Part shown: piece after piece, positions 1 to 7,950 of the stretch
How the letters are laid out: every line of letters starts with the position of its first letter
Numbering within the stretch: the first letter of the stretch is position 1
Assembly: GCF_012912105.1 (NCBI RefSeq)
Contig: NZ_QMEA01000013.1
Span: 1 to 39,893, forward strand
DNA length: 39,893 bases
Origin: Brasilonema sp. UFV-L1
Lineage (GTDB): Bacteria > Cyanobacteriota > Cyanobacteriia > Cyanobacteriales > Nostocaceae
Direction of reading: 5' to 3'
Translations under genes and position numbers: made by a program
The notes under the pieces: model-generated
Told to the model about the DNA's origin: nothing
What the model saw: the letters and a program-made list of their open reading frames with translations, nothing else
Database searches by the model: none

Positions 1-13
1 TCGTGGTTTTCAT

Positions 14-34
14 CCCTTGGCTAAAGCCGAAGGG
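14..34. repeat. Imperfect hairpin at the window edge
   Basis: Arms CCCTTGGCT and AGCCGAAGGG pair with one bulged G and a two-base loop. The hairpin lies just past the stop of the truncated Rpn-like gene. Read on the minus strand it is followed by GGGATGAAAACC, which resembles the hairpin-bearing right ends of IS200/IS605-type elements in cyanobacteria. That identity is an inference; the element would continue outside the window. Confidence 0.35.
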
Positions 35-49
35 TTTTCAACCTACCCT

Positions 50-595
50 TTATAAGCGTAGACATTCTGCTTTCACTTTGGGACGATCTTGTGGTGCAAT
101 CTGCATCTTTGCCATAAGCGCACTCGCCACCGGATTCGCCTGATCCAAGTAGTCGCGCCAATTTAGACGATTTAGCTGAATGACGCGGTAGTTGAATTTC
201 AGCACCCGAAAATCGGGAAACTCAAGGCTAAATTCACTCGCAGCGATTTGTTTTGGTTGGTCATAAGAAAACAGCACAACCGGATAAATCGGCAAATCGT
301 ACTTCTCAAATAACCGAGCAAAATAGCGGAACATTCGCTTACCAAAATTCGCTTGCGCTTTTGCTTGATTCTCCACATGGATAAGGAAACAAGACGCCTC
401 ACCGAGAAACTGCGCCTGTACAAGTAAATCAGCTTCATAACGTTCTCCTGCGGTGACATCTGTAAACACTTCCTTGTCCAAAAATGTCACCGAATCTGGT
501 TCCAGATAAGTCAAGATATCCGGCAGAAATAGCTCGATAAACTCTACGAAAAAAGTGGACAGGAGTTCTTTGAACAAGCGGTCATGGTCAATCAT
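50..595 (-). CDS. Rpn/PD-(D/E)XK nuclease-transposase-like protein, C-terminally truncated
   Basis: The 181-residue product begins MIDHDRLFKELL and contains YEADLLV, then HVENQAKAQANFGKRMFRY and LPIYPVVLFSYD. This order is typical of the cyanobacterial branch of the Rpn family (recombination-promoting nuclease, PD-(D/E)XK fold). The acidic residue of YEAD and the E-x-Q of HVENQ fit the usual D...ExK/Q catalytic pattern. Family members generally run well past 250 residues and end in a charged helical tail. Here the frame stops after KVKAECLRL, where that tail should begin, and a hairpin sits directly downstream. I infer truncation by an insertion or rearrangement, so activity is doubtful. The start is the ATG at 595. 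No partner gene is visible. Confidence 0.7.
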   Translation of the reverse strand: MIDHDRLFKELLSTFFVEFIELFLPDILTYLEPDSVTFLDKEVFTDVTAGERYEADLLVQAQFLGEASCFLIHVENQAKAQANFGKRMFRYFARLFEKYDLPIYPVVLFSYDQPKQIAASEFSLEFPDFRVLKFNYRVIQLNRLNWRDYLDQANPVASALMAKMQIAPQDRPKVKAECLRL

Positions 596-716
596 GATCC
601 ATACCTCAGTTCCTCTAAAAATTTTAACATTTTCTTTTCTGCCTTTTGCAAAGAAATAAACCTTGTCAATCTGCTAAAGTGTATGATTGCGAAAAGATTA
701 TAGTATCTATCCCATA

Positions 717-2531
717 ATGTTCATCCACTTCCCATTTCGTCGCCGCTGGCTTTCAATTGTCGTAATCTTCGCTTTATGGCTAAATTGTCTATTTATTTTC
801 ACCAGCTGCAACCCCGCAAACTTTAAAACTCAGGCGGCGCAAGTATCGCAATGGGTTACCACGACTTTGAGCGATCCAAAAACGTTTAACTACGCTTTTA
901 ATCAAGAGTATCCTCACGTCTTTCTGTTTACCGCTGAAGGACTGACAACTCTTGATGGTATGACGGGTAAAATTGAGCCAGCCTTAGCTGAATCATGGGA
1001 AATTTCTAATGATAAAAAGCTGATTACTTTTACGCTACGCGAAGGTTTGAAATGGTCAGATGGCGAACCGCTGACTGCTGATGATGTGATCTTCACTTAT
1101 CAAGATATCATTTTTAATCCAAAGATTCCTACTGATTGGAAAGATGGGCTGAAAGTAGGTTCTAGTGGAGCATTTCCTAAAATAAGAAAAATAGATAATC
1201 GTCGAGTTGAATTTACTTTTCCTGAGCCTTTTTCACCTTTTCTCTACACAACTAGTGGAGGTTCTACAAGTACAGTTGGTATCTTGCCTAAACACGCTTT
1301 AGAAGCGTCTCTCAAATCTCAGGATGCAAATGGTAATCCTCAATTTCTCTCGACTTGGGGAACGGGTACTGACCCGGCAAAAATTATTGTTAATGGTCCT
1401 TATAAAATAGAAAGTTATCTTCCTAGTCAGCGTGTGGTGTTTCGGCGTAATCCTTATTACTGGCGTAAAGATAGCCAAGGGAATCAATTGCCTTATACTG
1501 AGCGAATTGTTTGGCAAATTATTGAATCTACTGATACGATGATTCTACAATTTCGCTCTGGTGGATTAGATACAGTTACTGTGTCTCCTGGAAACTTTTC
1601 TTTATTGAAGCGAGAAGAAGAACGGGGAAAATTTACCATCTATAATGGTGGTCCTGAATTTCAAACATATTTTATTTCCTTCAATTTAAACAAAGGTCGG
1701 CGGCAAAATGGTCAGCCTGTTATTGACCCGATTAAATCTCGTTGGTTTAATACGTTGGCATTTCGACAAGCAGTTGCTCATGCTATTAACCGAAAAGCAA
1801 TACTGACCAATATATTTCGGGGAATTGGTATACTACATGATTCGTCAATTTATTATCAAAGCCCCTTTTATACTCGTCCAAGTAAAGATGTCAAAATTTA
1901 TGATTATAATCCAGAGAAAGCGAAAGAATTACTATTAAATGCAGGTTTTAAATATAATACTAGAAACCAATTGTTAGATGCTGATGGTAATCTCGTACGC
2001 TTCACTCTGATAACTAATGTTGAAAATAAAACCCGTGTTACAATCGGGGCACAAATCAAGCAAGATTTAAGTAAAATTGGCATTCAAGTAGATTTTAACC
2101 CGATTACTTTTAATACTCTCACAGACAAGCTTTCTAATACCTTGGATTCGGAATGTTATCTGTTAGGCTTTAAAGGAGGACCAGAGCCACATGATGGGGC
2201 AAATGTTTGGTTACCAGATGGTGGATTGCACACTTTCAACCAAAAACCACAATCAGGACAAGAACCGCTCATTGGAAGAGAAGTTTCAGACTGGGAAGCG
2301 GAAATTGGTCGTCTTTATATAAAAGCAGCACAGGAGTTTGACGAAGCAAAGCGCAAAGAGATTTATGCCGAAACGCAACGTATCTCACAAGAATACTTAC
2401 CTTTGATTTACTTAGTCAATCCTTTATCTTTAGCAGCAGTGCGCGATCGCCTACAAAATGTCAAATTCTCTGCTCTCGGTTCTCAAGAAGGAGCGTTGTG
2501 GAACAAGTATGAAATCAAAGTTGCAGAATAA
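717..2531 (+). CDS. ABC transporter substrate-binding lipoprotein, peptide/nickel (SBP_bac_5) family
   Basis: This is a periplasmic binding protein of the OppA/DppA type, expected to capture oligopeptides or similar solutes for an ABC importer. After a basic start (FRRR) and a hydrophobic stretch the sequence FTSC supplies a lipobox, putting the lipidated cysteine at about residue 31 from the ATG at 717. Family hallmarks follow: TFNYAFNQEYPHVF, LAESWEISNDKKLITFTLREGLKWSDGEPLTADDV (in part), VNGPYKIESY, FRRNPYYW, and FRQAVAHAINRKAI near the middle. The total of about 604 residues is normal for the family. The frame opens ten codons earlier at a TTG (687); I prefer the ATG because it gives a conventional signal peptide, though neither start has a clear Shine-Dalgarno. 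No permease or ATPase gene is adjacent, which is common for orphan binding proteins in cyanobacteria. The true ligand cannot be told from sequence. Confidence 0.88.
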   Translation: MFIHFPFRRRWLSIVVIFALWLNCLFIFTSCNPANFKTQAAQVSQWVTTTLSDPKTFNYAFNQEYPHVFLFTAEGLTTLDGMTGKIEPALAESWEISNDKKLITFTLREGLKWSDGEPLTADDVIFTYQDIIFNPKIPTDWKDGLKVGSSGAFPKIRKIDNRRVEFTFPEPFSPFLYTTSGGSTSTVGILPKHALEASLKSQDANGNPQFLSTWGTGTDPAKIIVNGPYKIESYLPSQRVVFRRNPYYWRKDSQGNQLPYTERIVWQIIESTDTMILQFRSGGLDTVTVSPGNFSLLKREEERGKFTIYNGGPEFQTYFISFNLNKGRRQNGQPVIDPIKSRWFNTLAFRQAVAHAINRKAILTNIFRGIGILHDSSIYYQSPFYTRPSKDVKIYDYNPEKAKELLLNAGFKYNTRNQLLDADGNLVRFTLITNVENKTRVTIGAQIKQDLSKIGIQVDFNPITFNTLTDKLSNTLDSECYLLGFKGGPEPHDGANVWLPDGGLHTFNQKPQSGQEPLIGREVSDWEAEIGRLYIKAAQEFDEAKRKEIYAETQRISQEYLPLIYLVNPLSLAAVRDRLQNVKFSALGSQEGALWNKYEIKVAE

Positions 2532-2630
2532 TAACTCTATTGAACTCACAAGCTTGCATCTAATTGAGAAAAATTATATAACAAATAAGAAAATTTTATA
2601 GAAAAGAGAAACGAAAAGTACATATGTATT

Positions 2631-2679
2631 TGTGAATGATCACAGGGACAAAGTACTTGTGTGTGAATTATCACAGGGA
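2631..2679. repeat. Two 18-bp near-identical repeats with dyad symmetry
   Basis: TGTGAATGATCACAGGGA (2631-2648) and TGTGAATTATCACAGGGA (2662-2679) differ at one base and start 31 bp apart, about three helical turns. Each contains TGTGA-N4-TCACA, a shortened relative of the CRP half-site pair. They lie between two convergent gene ends, so a promoter role is not obvious. Confidence 0.6.
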
Positions 2680-2692
2680 TATTGTGATAATT
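2666..2692. terminator. Perfect 10-bp inverted repeat between convergent genes
   Basis: AATTATCACA and TGTGATAATT pair around the 7-base spacer GGGATAT. The hairpin sits between the ends of the binding-protein gene (2531) and the small membrane-protein gene (2745), where a bidirectional transcription stop would be useful. There is no U-tract on either side and the stem is AT-rich, so a protein-binding site is an equal possibility. Confidence 0.35.
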
Positions 2693-2744
2693 CCCTGAAG
2701 TTTTATCTACTGACTCCAAAATTTCAGTGATCAAATTTTAGAGT

Positions 2745-3080
2745 TTAGTAGATAATATGCTGATACTTACGTATAATTTCCACCTCAGCATCTTGAGGCT
2801 GAGAAAGAATTTGTTCCCGGTTTTCACCGGAATTCAGTTCTTCTTGCTCCTCAGAAATTTGATTCATTTTATACTCGTTTTGCTGTAAAAGTTTTTTCGT
2901 GGTCATCAGAGTACAAATGAGTAGCAAAAGCAGTATCTGCCAAGGTGCTAAGACTAAACTTAGGACTATGCAGACAAGTGCAAATATCCCTATAAAATGC
3001 CCGATTTCATCAGTACATTTCTTGAAGATATAGCCACCAACTAAACCAGTAAAAAGTGGGATTAAAAAAAACAAAGCCAT
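2745..3080 (-). CDS. Small membrane protein of unknown function
   Basis: I do not recognise this 111-residue protein. It has two hydrophobic segments, about residues 2-18 (LFFLIPLFTGLVGGYIF) and 27-60 (a long Leu/Ile/Val-rich stretch interrupted by APWQ). A polar, Glu/Gln-rich tail of about 50 residues follows, presumably on one face of the membrane. It is monocistronic and convergent with the upstream binding-protein gene. The ATG at 3080 is the only sensible start. A real gene is likely because of the clean membrane-protein composition, but nothing indicates its role. Confidence 0.55.
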   Translation of the reverse strand: MALFFLIPLFTGLVGGYIFKKCTDEIGHFIGIFALVCIVLSLVLAPWQILLLLLICTLMTTKKLLQQNEYKMNQISEEQEELNSGENREQILSQPQDAEVEIIRKYQHIIY

Positions 3081-3322
3081 TGTTCCTGACCTCTGAACAG
3101 AAAGCAGAAGCGTCTATATGTGCGTATGAGAGCTGCTGTTGGCAACAAGTGTAATAAATTTGACTATCTATGTTGTTTTAGCCATAGCACGCTACCTCTA
3201 ACAACAGCGTATGAAAACAAGATTCCGGAGTCACTATTAAACTAGCTTAACACTTTCTGAGTGTACTATTTAATCTATCTAACGTATTACTTTAAAAAGT
3301 AGCGTTTTCAACTGAGACACCA

Positions 3323-5482
3323 ATGCTGAACATTCCTCAATTACTAGCTACAGAACTTGAACTTAAACCATTACAGGTGCAAAACGCGCTAGAACTTTTG
3401 GCGGAGGGTGGAACAATTCCCTTTATTGCACGATATCGTAAAGAGCGTACAGGCGAGATGAATGAAGTCCAGTTGCGCGAGTTGGATGATAAGTATAATT
3501 ACTTAAAGGAATTGGAAGAAAGGAAATTGGTGATTTTGAATAGCGTAGCTGAACAAGGCAAACTCACCGATGAACTTAAACAAAAAATTGAATCGTGTTT
3601 ACAAAAAACTGAACTTGAGGATTTATATCTTCCTTACCGTCCAAAACGCCGCACCCGCGCTACTATCGCCAGAGAAAAAGGACTCGAAGCGCTTGCGGAG
3701 TTTATCAAGTCGCTGAACGTTAAAAATGCTGCTTCGGCGTCGCTAGATACAGAAGCAGCGAAATATATCTCTGAGGAAAAGCAAGTCAAGACAGCAGAAG
3801 AAGCGCTTAAAGGTGCTTCTGACATCCTGGCGGAAGAAGTCGCGGAAAAAGCAGAACTGCGAGCATATCTGCGCGATTATCTACTGGAGGAAGGAGTTTT
3901 TGTCTCTCAAATCAAAAATGATCATCCAGAAGGGACAACTAAGTTTGAGATGTACCGTCATTATCAAATGAAGGTGAAAAACATTGCACCCCACAATATG
4001 CTGGCGTTGTGTCGCGGTGAAGTAGAGGGAGTGTTGTCCTTTGAAATTTCTTTTGATGAAGATGTCGTGCTTTCCTATTTGGAGTCAAAGGAAATTCAGA
4101 CGAAAGTCCGCGCCATTCGTGATTATTATCAGGCGATGCTCAAAGATGCATTTAACCGCTTGATGAAAGTTTCCTTGATGAGTGAAGTCATTGCGCAGAA
4201 GAAAACCTACGCTGATATTGAGTCGATCAAAACTTTTGAAGCGAATTTGCGGGAGTTGCTGCTGTCTGCGCCAGCAGGGATGAAACCGACGCTGGCGATT
4301 GATCCTGGTTTTCGCACTGGATGCAAAGTTGCTATACTCGACCAAACAGGAAAATTTTTGGAATATCAGGCGATATTTCCCCATCAAGCAGCCGAACAAC
4401 GCCAAAAAGCAGCAAAAATTCTTAAAGGTTTGATAGAAAAGTACAAAATTGAGTTAATTGCCATTGGTAACGGTACAGCTTCGCGCGAGACAGATGAATT
4501 TGTTTTGGAAGTGTTGCAAACGATGGAACGCAAACCAACTAAAGTGATGGTGAATGAGTCGGGTGCTTCTATATATTCTGCCAGTAAAGTTGCTTTGGAA
4601 GAGTTTCCCGATTTAGATGTTACCGTTCGCGGTGCTATTAGTATTGGTCGCCGTTTACAAGATCCACTTGCGGAACTAGTGAAAATTGATCCTAAGTCCA
4701 TTGGCGTGGGACAATACCAGCATGACGTCGATCAGAAGTTGTTGAAAAAGAAGTTGGATGAAACTGTAGAAAGCTGCGTCAACTACGTTGGTGTGGACTT
4801 GAATACTGCTTCCAAAGAACTTCTGACTTTTGTTTCTGGCATCACCTCAAGCGTTGCTAATAACATTGTCGCTTATCGTAACCAACATGGCGTTTTTAAA
4901 AACCGCCGACAGTTGCTGAAAGTCGCTAAACTGGGACCAAAAGCTTTTGAACAAGCGGCGGGTTTTTTGCGCATTCGTGGAAGTGAGAACCCATTGGATA
5001 ACACTGCTGTCCATCCAGAAAGTTACTCAGTCGTGGAGGCGATCGCCTCAGATCTGAGTCTACCATTAACCCAAATTACCCAAATAGCCGAAAAACTCAA
5101 AAAAGCCAATCTCAAGAAATACGTCACCGACACCGTAGGTGAACCAACACTGCGCGACATCCTCAGCGAATTAGAAAAGCCAGGAAGAGATCCACGCGCT
5201 GAGTTTAAGTACGCCACCTTCAAAGAAGGAATTAAGGAAATCTCTGATCTTAAACAGGGAATGGAATTAGAAGGTATCGTCACCAATGTTGCTAACTTCG
5301 GCGCGTTCGTCGATATCGGCGTCCATCAAGACGGTTTGGTGCATATTTCCCAACTGGCTGATAGATTCGTAGATGATCCAAAGAAAATTGTGAAGGTAGG
5401 ACAAGTTGTGAAAGTGCGAGTGCTGGAAGTCAATGAGAAATTGAAGCGGATTAGTTTATCGATGAAGTCACTCAAGCAGTAG
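3323..5482 (+). CDS. tex: Tex-family RNA-binding transcription accessory protein
   Basis: Tex is a conserved cytoplasmic nucleic-acid-binding protein that influences transcription; bacterial Tex is related to eukaryotic Spt6. The 719-residue length is normal. The order of parts is: N-terminal helical region with IPFIARYRKERTGEMNEVQLRELDDKY (residues about 31-57) and the helical core with LEDLYLPYRPKRRTRATIARE; a YqgF/RNase H-like domain from about residue 320 (LAIDPGFRTGCKVAILD); tandem helix-hairpin-helix segments about 490-560 (VGVDLNTASKELL, GVFKNRRQLLKV); and a C-terminal S1 domain about 645-715 (GMELEGIVTNVANFGAFVDIG, DGLVHISQL). The start at ATG 3323 gives the standard N-terminus. The gene stands alone, with the ferredoxin gene 70 bp downstream on the same strand. 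Confidence 0.96.
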   Translation: MLNIPQLLATELELKPLQVQNALELLAEGGTIPFIARYRKERTGEMNEVQLRELDDKYNYLKELEERKLVILNSVAEQGKLTDELKQKIESCLQKTELEDLYLPYRPKRRTRATIAREKGLEALAEFIKSLNVKNAASASLDTEAAKYISEEKQVKTAEEALKGASDILAEEVAEKAELRAYLRDYLLEEGVFVSQIKNDHPEGTTKFEMYRHYQMKVKNIAPHNMLALCRGEVEGVLSFEISFDEDVVLSYLESKEIQTKVRAIRDYYQAMLKDAFNRLMKVSLMSEVIAQKKTYADIESIKTFEANLRELLLSAPAGMKPTLAIDPGFRTGCKVAILDQTGKFLEYQAIFPHQAAEQRQKAAKILKGLIEKYKIELIAIGNGTASRETDEFVLEVLQTMERKPTKVMVNESGASIYSASKVALEEFPDLDVTVRGAISIGRRLQDPLAELVKIDPKSIGVGQYQHDVDQKLLKKKLDETVESCVNYVGVDLNTASKELLTFVSGITSSVANNIVAYRNQHGVFKNRRQLLKVAKLGPKAFEQAAGFLRIRGSENPLDNTAVHPESYSVVEAIASDLSLPLTQITQIAEKLKKANLKKYVTDTVGEPTLRDILSELEKPGRDPRAEFKYATFKEGIKEISDLKQGMELEGIVTNVANFGAFVDIGVHQDGLVHISQLADRFVDDPKKIVKVGQVVKVRVLEVNEKLKRISLSMKSLKQ

Positions 5483-5552
5483 AGATTTAATCGAAATTTT
5501 AATTTCTCGTTACGGAACGAGTAAAAAAGTAAATCGCGCATAAAAACAGCAG

Positions 5553-5900
5553 ATGGCAGTTTATCACGTTCAACTCATCAATTCCGAAATCGGATTAAAT
5601 CGCACCATTGAAGTTCCAGATGACCAATATATTTTAGATATCGCCCAAGAAGCTGGTATCCGTCTACCATCTGGATGTAAACAAGGCGAATGTTCCGCTT
5701 GTGTTGCCAAAATAATCAGTGGGGAAGTTGATCAAAGTGAGCAAAAGTTTCTACGTTCACATGAAGTGGAAGCTGGCTACACTATTACCTGTGTCGCTTA
5801 TCCTTTGTCGGATTGCACTTTAGAAACTCATCAAGAACAAGTCTTGTATAAATCATCGCTTTACTTTAAGTCAAATGCAGCGCCATCACAAGAGTTATAA
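5553..5900 (+). CDS. Plant-type 2Fe-2S ferredoxin
   Basis: The 115-residue protein is a soluble one-electron carrier of the plant/cyanobacterial ferredoxin family. Cluster ligands are visible as Cys42, Cys47, Cys50 (C-x4-C-x2-C in SGCKQGECSAC) and Cys80 (TITC). The N-terminal part YHVQLINSEIGLNRTIEVPDDQYILDIAQEAG matches the beta-grasp fold. Compared with photosynthetic PetF it has a longer C-terminal tail (ETHQEQVLYKSSLYFKSNAAP) and less acidic surface residues, so it is more probably one of the secondary ferredoxins that cyanobacteria keep for specialised reactions. It follows tex by 70 bp and may be co-transcribed, but no partner reductase is nearby. Confidence 0.92.
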   Translation: MAVYHVQLINSEIGLNRTIEVPDDQYILDIAQEAGIRLPSGCKQGECSACVAKIISGEVDQSEQKFLRSHEVEAGYTITCVAYPLSDCTLETHQEQVLYKSSLYFKSNAAPSQEL

Positions 5901-5936
5901 AGGGCGTTTCTGAGACTAAGTATAAAATGACTGTAC

Positions 5937-5962
5937 GGTGCGTAAACACATAGTAGCGCACC
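5937..5962 (+). terminator. Weak hairpin after the ferredoxin gene
   Basis: GGTGCG and CGCACC form a 6-bp GC-rich stem with a 14-base loop, 37 bp after the ferredoxin stop. It is followed by TTAATAGTTTAA rather than a true U-tract, so it is only a candidate terminator. Confidence 0.3.
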
Positions 5963-6164
5963 TTAATAGTTTAATCTTTTCTTTATAATTAGCTAACAAG
6001 AAATTCCTTACTTTATTCATAATACTTCAGTCTTAACTGTTTTAAAAAACTAGCCAAATGGCGTAACAAAATATCTGTCTTACTAGAGAGGTTAACGCGT
6101 ATCACATCATATGAAGATAGGGGAAAGACGTTAAAAACACTTAAGTTCTTAGGAAAAGACAATC

Positions 6165-6560
6165 ATGGCAATATTTTTAACTGCTTTAGCAACAGCTTTG
6201 AGCTTACTAATTGTTGATTTAGTTGTTCCTGGTGTTAACATTGCTAATTTTCCAGTTGCTTTAATTGCTGCTGTGGTTATTGGCTTTATCAATGGTTCAT
6301 TTAAGCCAGTTTTATCCACTCTTTCTTTACCACTTAACTTTCTAACTTTGGGAGCATTTTCACTAGTTGTTAACGGTATTTGTTTCTCCTTAGCAGCATT
6401 TTTAGTTCCAGGGTTCCAAGTTCACGGATTACTTGGTTTTCTTCTTGGTCCAGTTGTCCTTTCTTTTGCTAGCACTTTCATCAATAAATACTTTGCAGAA
6501 AGAAATCTTTTAACTGGTGCTGAAGATACACAAGACAAAGCACAATTGCCTTCAAGCTAG
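6165..6560 (+). CDS. Phage-holin-like four-helix membrane protein (PF04020 type)
   Basis: This 131-residue protein has four hydrophobic helices (about residues 4-22, 30-46, 55-82, 88-105). The segments FINGSFKPVLSTLSLPLNFLTLG and LVVNGICFSLAAFLVPGF are the conserved face of the family annotated as mycobacterial-type four-TM phage holin. Despite the name, chromosomal members are small integral membrane proteins of unknown function, not part of any prophage here. A short polar tail (AERNLLTGAEDTQDK) ends the protein. The neighbour 145 bp downstream is another tiny membrane protein, and the two may share an envelope or stress-related role; that is inference from proximity. Confidence 0.82.
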   Translation: MAIFLTALATALSLLIVDLVVPGVNIANFPVALIAAVVIGFINGSFKPVLSTLSLPLNFLTLGAFSLVVNGICFSLAAFLVPGFQVHGLLGFLLGPVVLSFASTFINKYFAERNLLTGAEDTQDKAQLPSS

Positions 6561-6704
6561 ATGTCAGCAGTGACTTTTAGAGACAAGACTATTCCTGTCT
6601 CCAATTTATAACGAATCAAGATAATTCCTGTGGAGGAGTTTTTCTTGCGGTGAATTCAGGAAAATAAAAAAGAAAACAGCGTTTAAAAAAGTAACAGAAG
6701 TACT

Positions 6705-6893
6705 ATGAAACTACTCCGTTTGATTCTTGGTTTGGTTATCCCTCCTTTAGGCGTTTTCCTAACAGCTGGAGTTGGTCCTACTTTATTGATTAATGTTTTG
6801 CTAACTCTTCTTGGTTGGCTTCCTGGTAGCATTCATGCAGTTTGGGTTATTGCCAAGTATGAAGATAAGCTGGGTGGAGAGGAAGTATATTAA
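6705..6893 (+). CDS. YqaE/Pmp3-family small membrane protein
   Basis: The 62-residue protein has the Pmp3/UPF0057 pattern: two transmembrane helices joined by a short turn, with LGLVIPPLGVFLTAGVG in the first and NVLLTLLGWLPGSIHAVWVI in the second, then a short charged end (AKYEDKLGGEEVY). Members in yeast and plants help maintain membrane potential under salt or cold stress; bacterial roles are less defined. The start ATG at 6705 has no obvious Shine-Dalgarno. It is the last gene before a strong bidirectional terminator. Confidence 0.9.
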   Translation: MKLLRLILGLVIPPLGVFLTAGVGPTLLINVLLTLLGWLPGSIHAVWVIAKYEDKLGGEEVY

Positions 6894-6925
6894 AGTCCAG
6901 TCAATTATCCCAGCGACCAGAAATA

Positions 6926-6953
6926 GTAGAGACGTAGCATGCTACGTCTCTAC
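6926..6953. repeat. Perfect 28-bp palindrome
   Basis: Two 14-base arms (GTAGAGACGTAGCA and its exact complement) meet without a loop just after the Pmp3-like gene. The sequence core GAGACGTAGCATGCTACG is of the kind widely dispersed as a short interspersed palindrome in filamentous cyanobacteria. Confidence 0.75.
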
Positions 6954-7007
6954 ACAGTCTTAGTAACGATTTTAGCTCTCACTGAACGATATTGGGTTTT
7001 CAAAAAC

Positions 7008-7045
7008 AAAAAAAGTCCGCATATATATGTATGCGGACTTTTTTT
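7008..7045. terminator. Strong bidirectional intrinsic terminator
   Basis: A 16-bp perfect stem has arms AAAAAAAGTCCGCATA (7008-7023) and TATGCGGACTTTTTTT (7030-7045) around a 6-base loop. The A-run on one side and T-run on the other give a U-tract in both directions. It separates the Pmp3-like gene from the convergent coiled-coil gene that ends at 7063. Confidence 0.93.
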
Positions 7046-7062
7046 ATTGTGATAACAAAGCT

Positions 7063-7842
7063 CTACTTCTTAGCAGGTTCCTTTTCTTTAATCTTGTCAG
7101 CTGCTGTTATAAGCAACTCTCTTAATATTTGTCGGATTTGACGTTCTTTTCTGGCGATCGCCGTACCTGCTTCACCAATTTTCTCGTCTAGCTGTGAACT
7201 TTTTTCTTGTACCTGTGTAACCATCGCCTCTGCTTGCGGACGGGCTTGATTAAACCAGTTTTTTGCGTCGTCCAAATATCCCTTCACTTCCTCAGAACGT
7301 CCACCATAACGAGCAGCTAAGTTAGCTTGAACTATAGCCAACTGTGCTCTCAGTTGAGCATACCGTTTCTTCAGCAATGAAACTTCCTCACTATCTTTAA
7401 TAGTATCGACGGCAGATTCAATCGCAGTTTTTGCACTAGCAGATTTCTCTTTGCTCGTGTCTTTAATTTCTGTTAAAATCCCTTCAACTTCTTGCTGAAT
7501 TTTATCTTCTTCCTCATCGAGTTTAGCTTGTAGCTGCTTAACTTCCGCCTGAGTCTTGGCAATACTTTCGTGTCTTTTACTATGAACTGCTTCTAGCGCT
7601 CCTTCAATAGATGCGGTCACTTCTTCTTTGACTTCGCCACCTTTTTCTTTCAAGTTTTCAACTACTGTACTAACAGCATCTTTAACAAGAAGACGAAGTT
7701 CAGTAGAACCTTCTTTGAACTCAGAAACGACTTGAGAAAGTGCAGCTTTGACAATTTCTCGAATACGTTCGGTTCTAAGTTGTCCGGTTTGTTTTGCTTG
7801 TTGCAGGTCGTTTGTAATTTGCTCTTTGATATTATTAGCCAT
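7063..7842 (-). CDS. Charged coiled-coil protein of unknown function
   Basis: The protein of about 259 residues has almost no hydrophobic core and is made of long amphipathic helices rich in Lys, Glu, Ala and Gln. Examples are the segments around SIAKTQAEVKQLQAKLDEEE and LLKKRYAQLRAQLAIVQANL. There is no signal peptide or membrane segment. The N-terminal part (RIREIVKAALSQVVSEFKEG, then a similar stretch with VKDAVSTVVENLKEKGGEV) looks internally repetitive. The composition resembles late-embryogenesis-abundant or apolipoprotein-like stress proteins and other cyanobacterial coiled-coil proteins; I cannot name a family. I use the ATG at 7842; the frame extends two codons to a TTG at 7848. It terminates against the bidirectional terminator at 7008-7045. 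Confidence 0.72.
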   Translation of the reverse strand: MANNIKEQITNDLQQAKQTGQLRTERIREIVKAALSQVVSEFKEGSTELRLLVKDAVSTVVENLKEKGGEVKEEVTASIEGALEAVHSKRHESIAKTQAEVKQLQAKLDEEEDKIQQEVEGILTEIKDTSKEKSASAKTAIESAVDTIKDSEEVSLLKKRYAQLRAQLAIVQANLAARYGGRSEEVKGYLDDAKNWFNQARPQAEAMVTQVQEKSSQLDEKIGEAGTAIARKERQIRQILRELLITAADKIKEKEPAKK

Positions 7843-7950
7843 CTTCAATGTAGGTTGAGATTTAACTTATAGAAATTTATCGACATTATGTCTCTTCTTT
7901 ATCGTGACGCAATATTTTCTCCGATGGTACATCCGTTAGGTAGAAAATAA

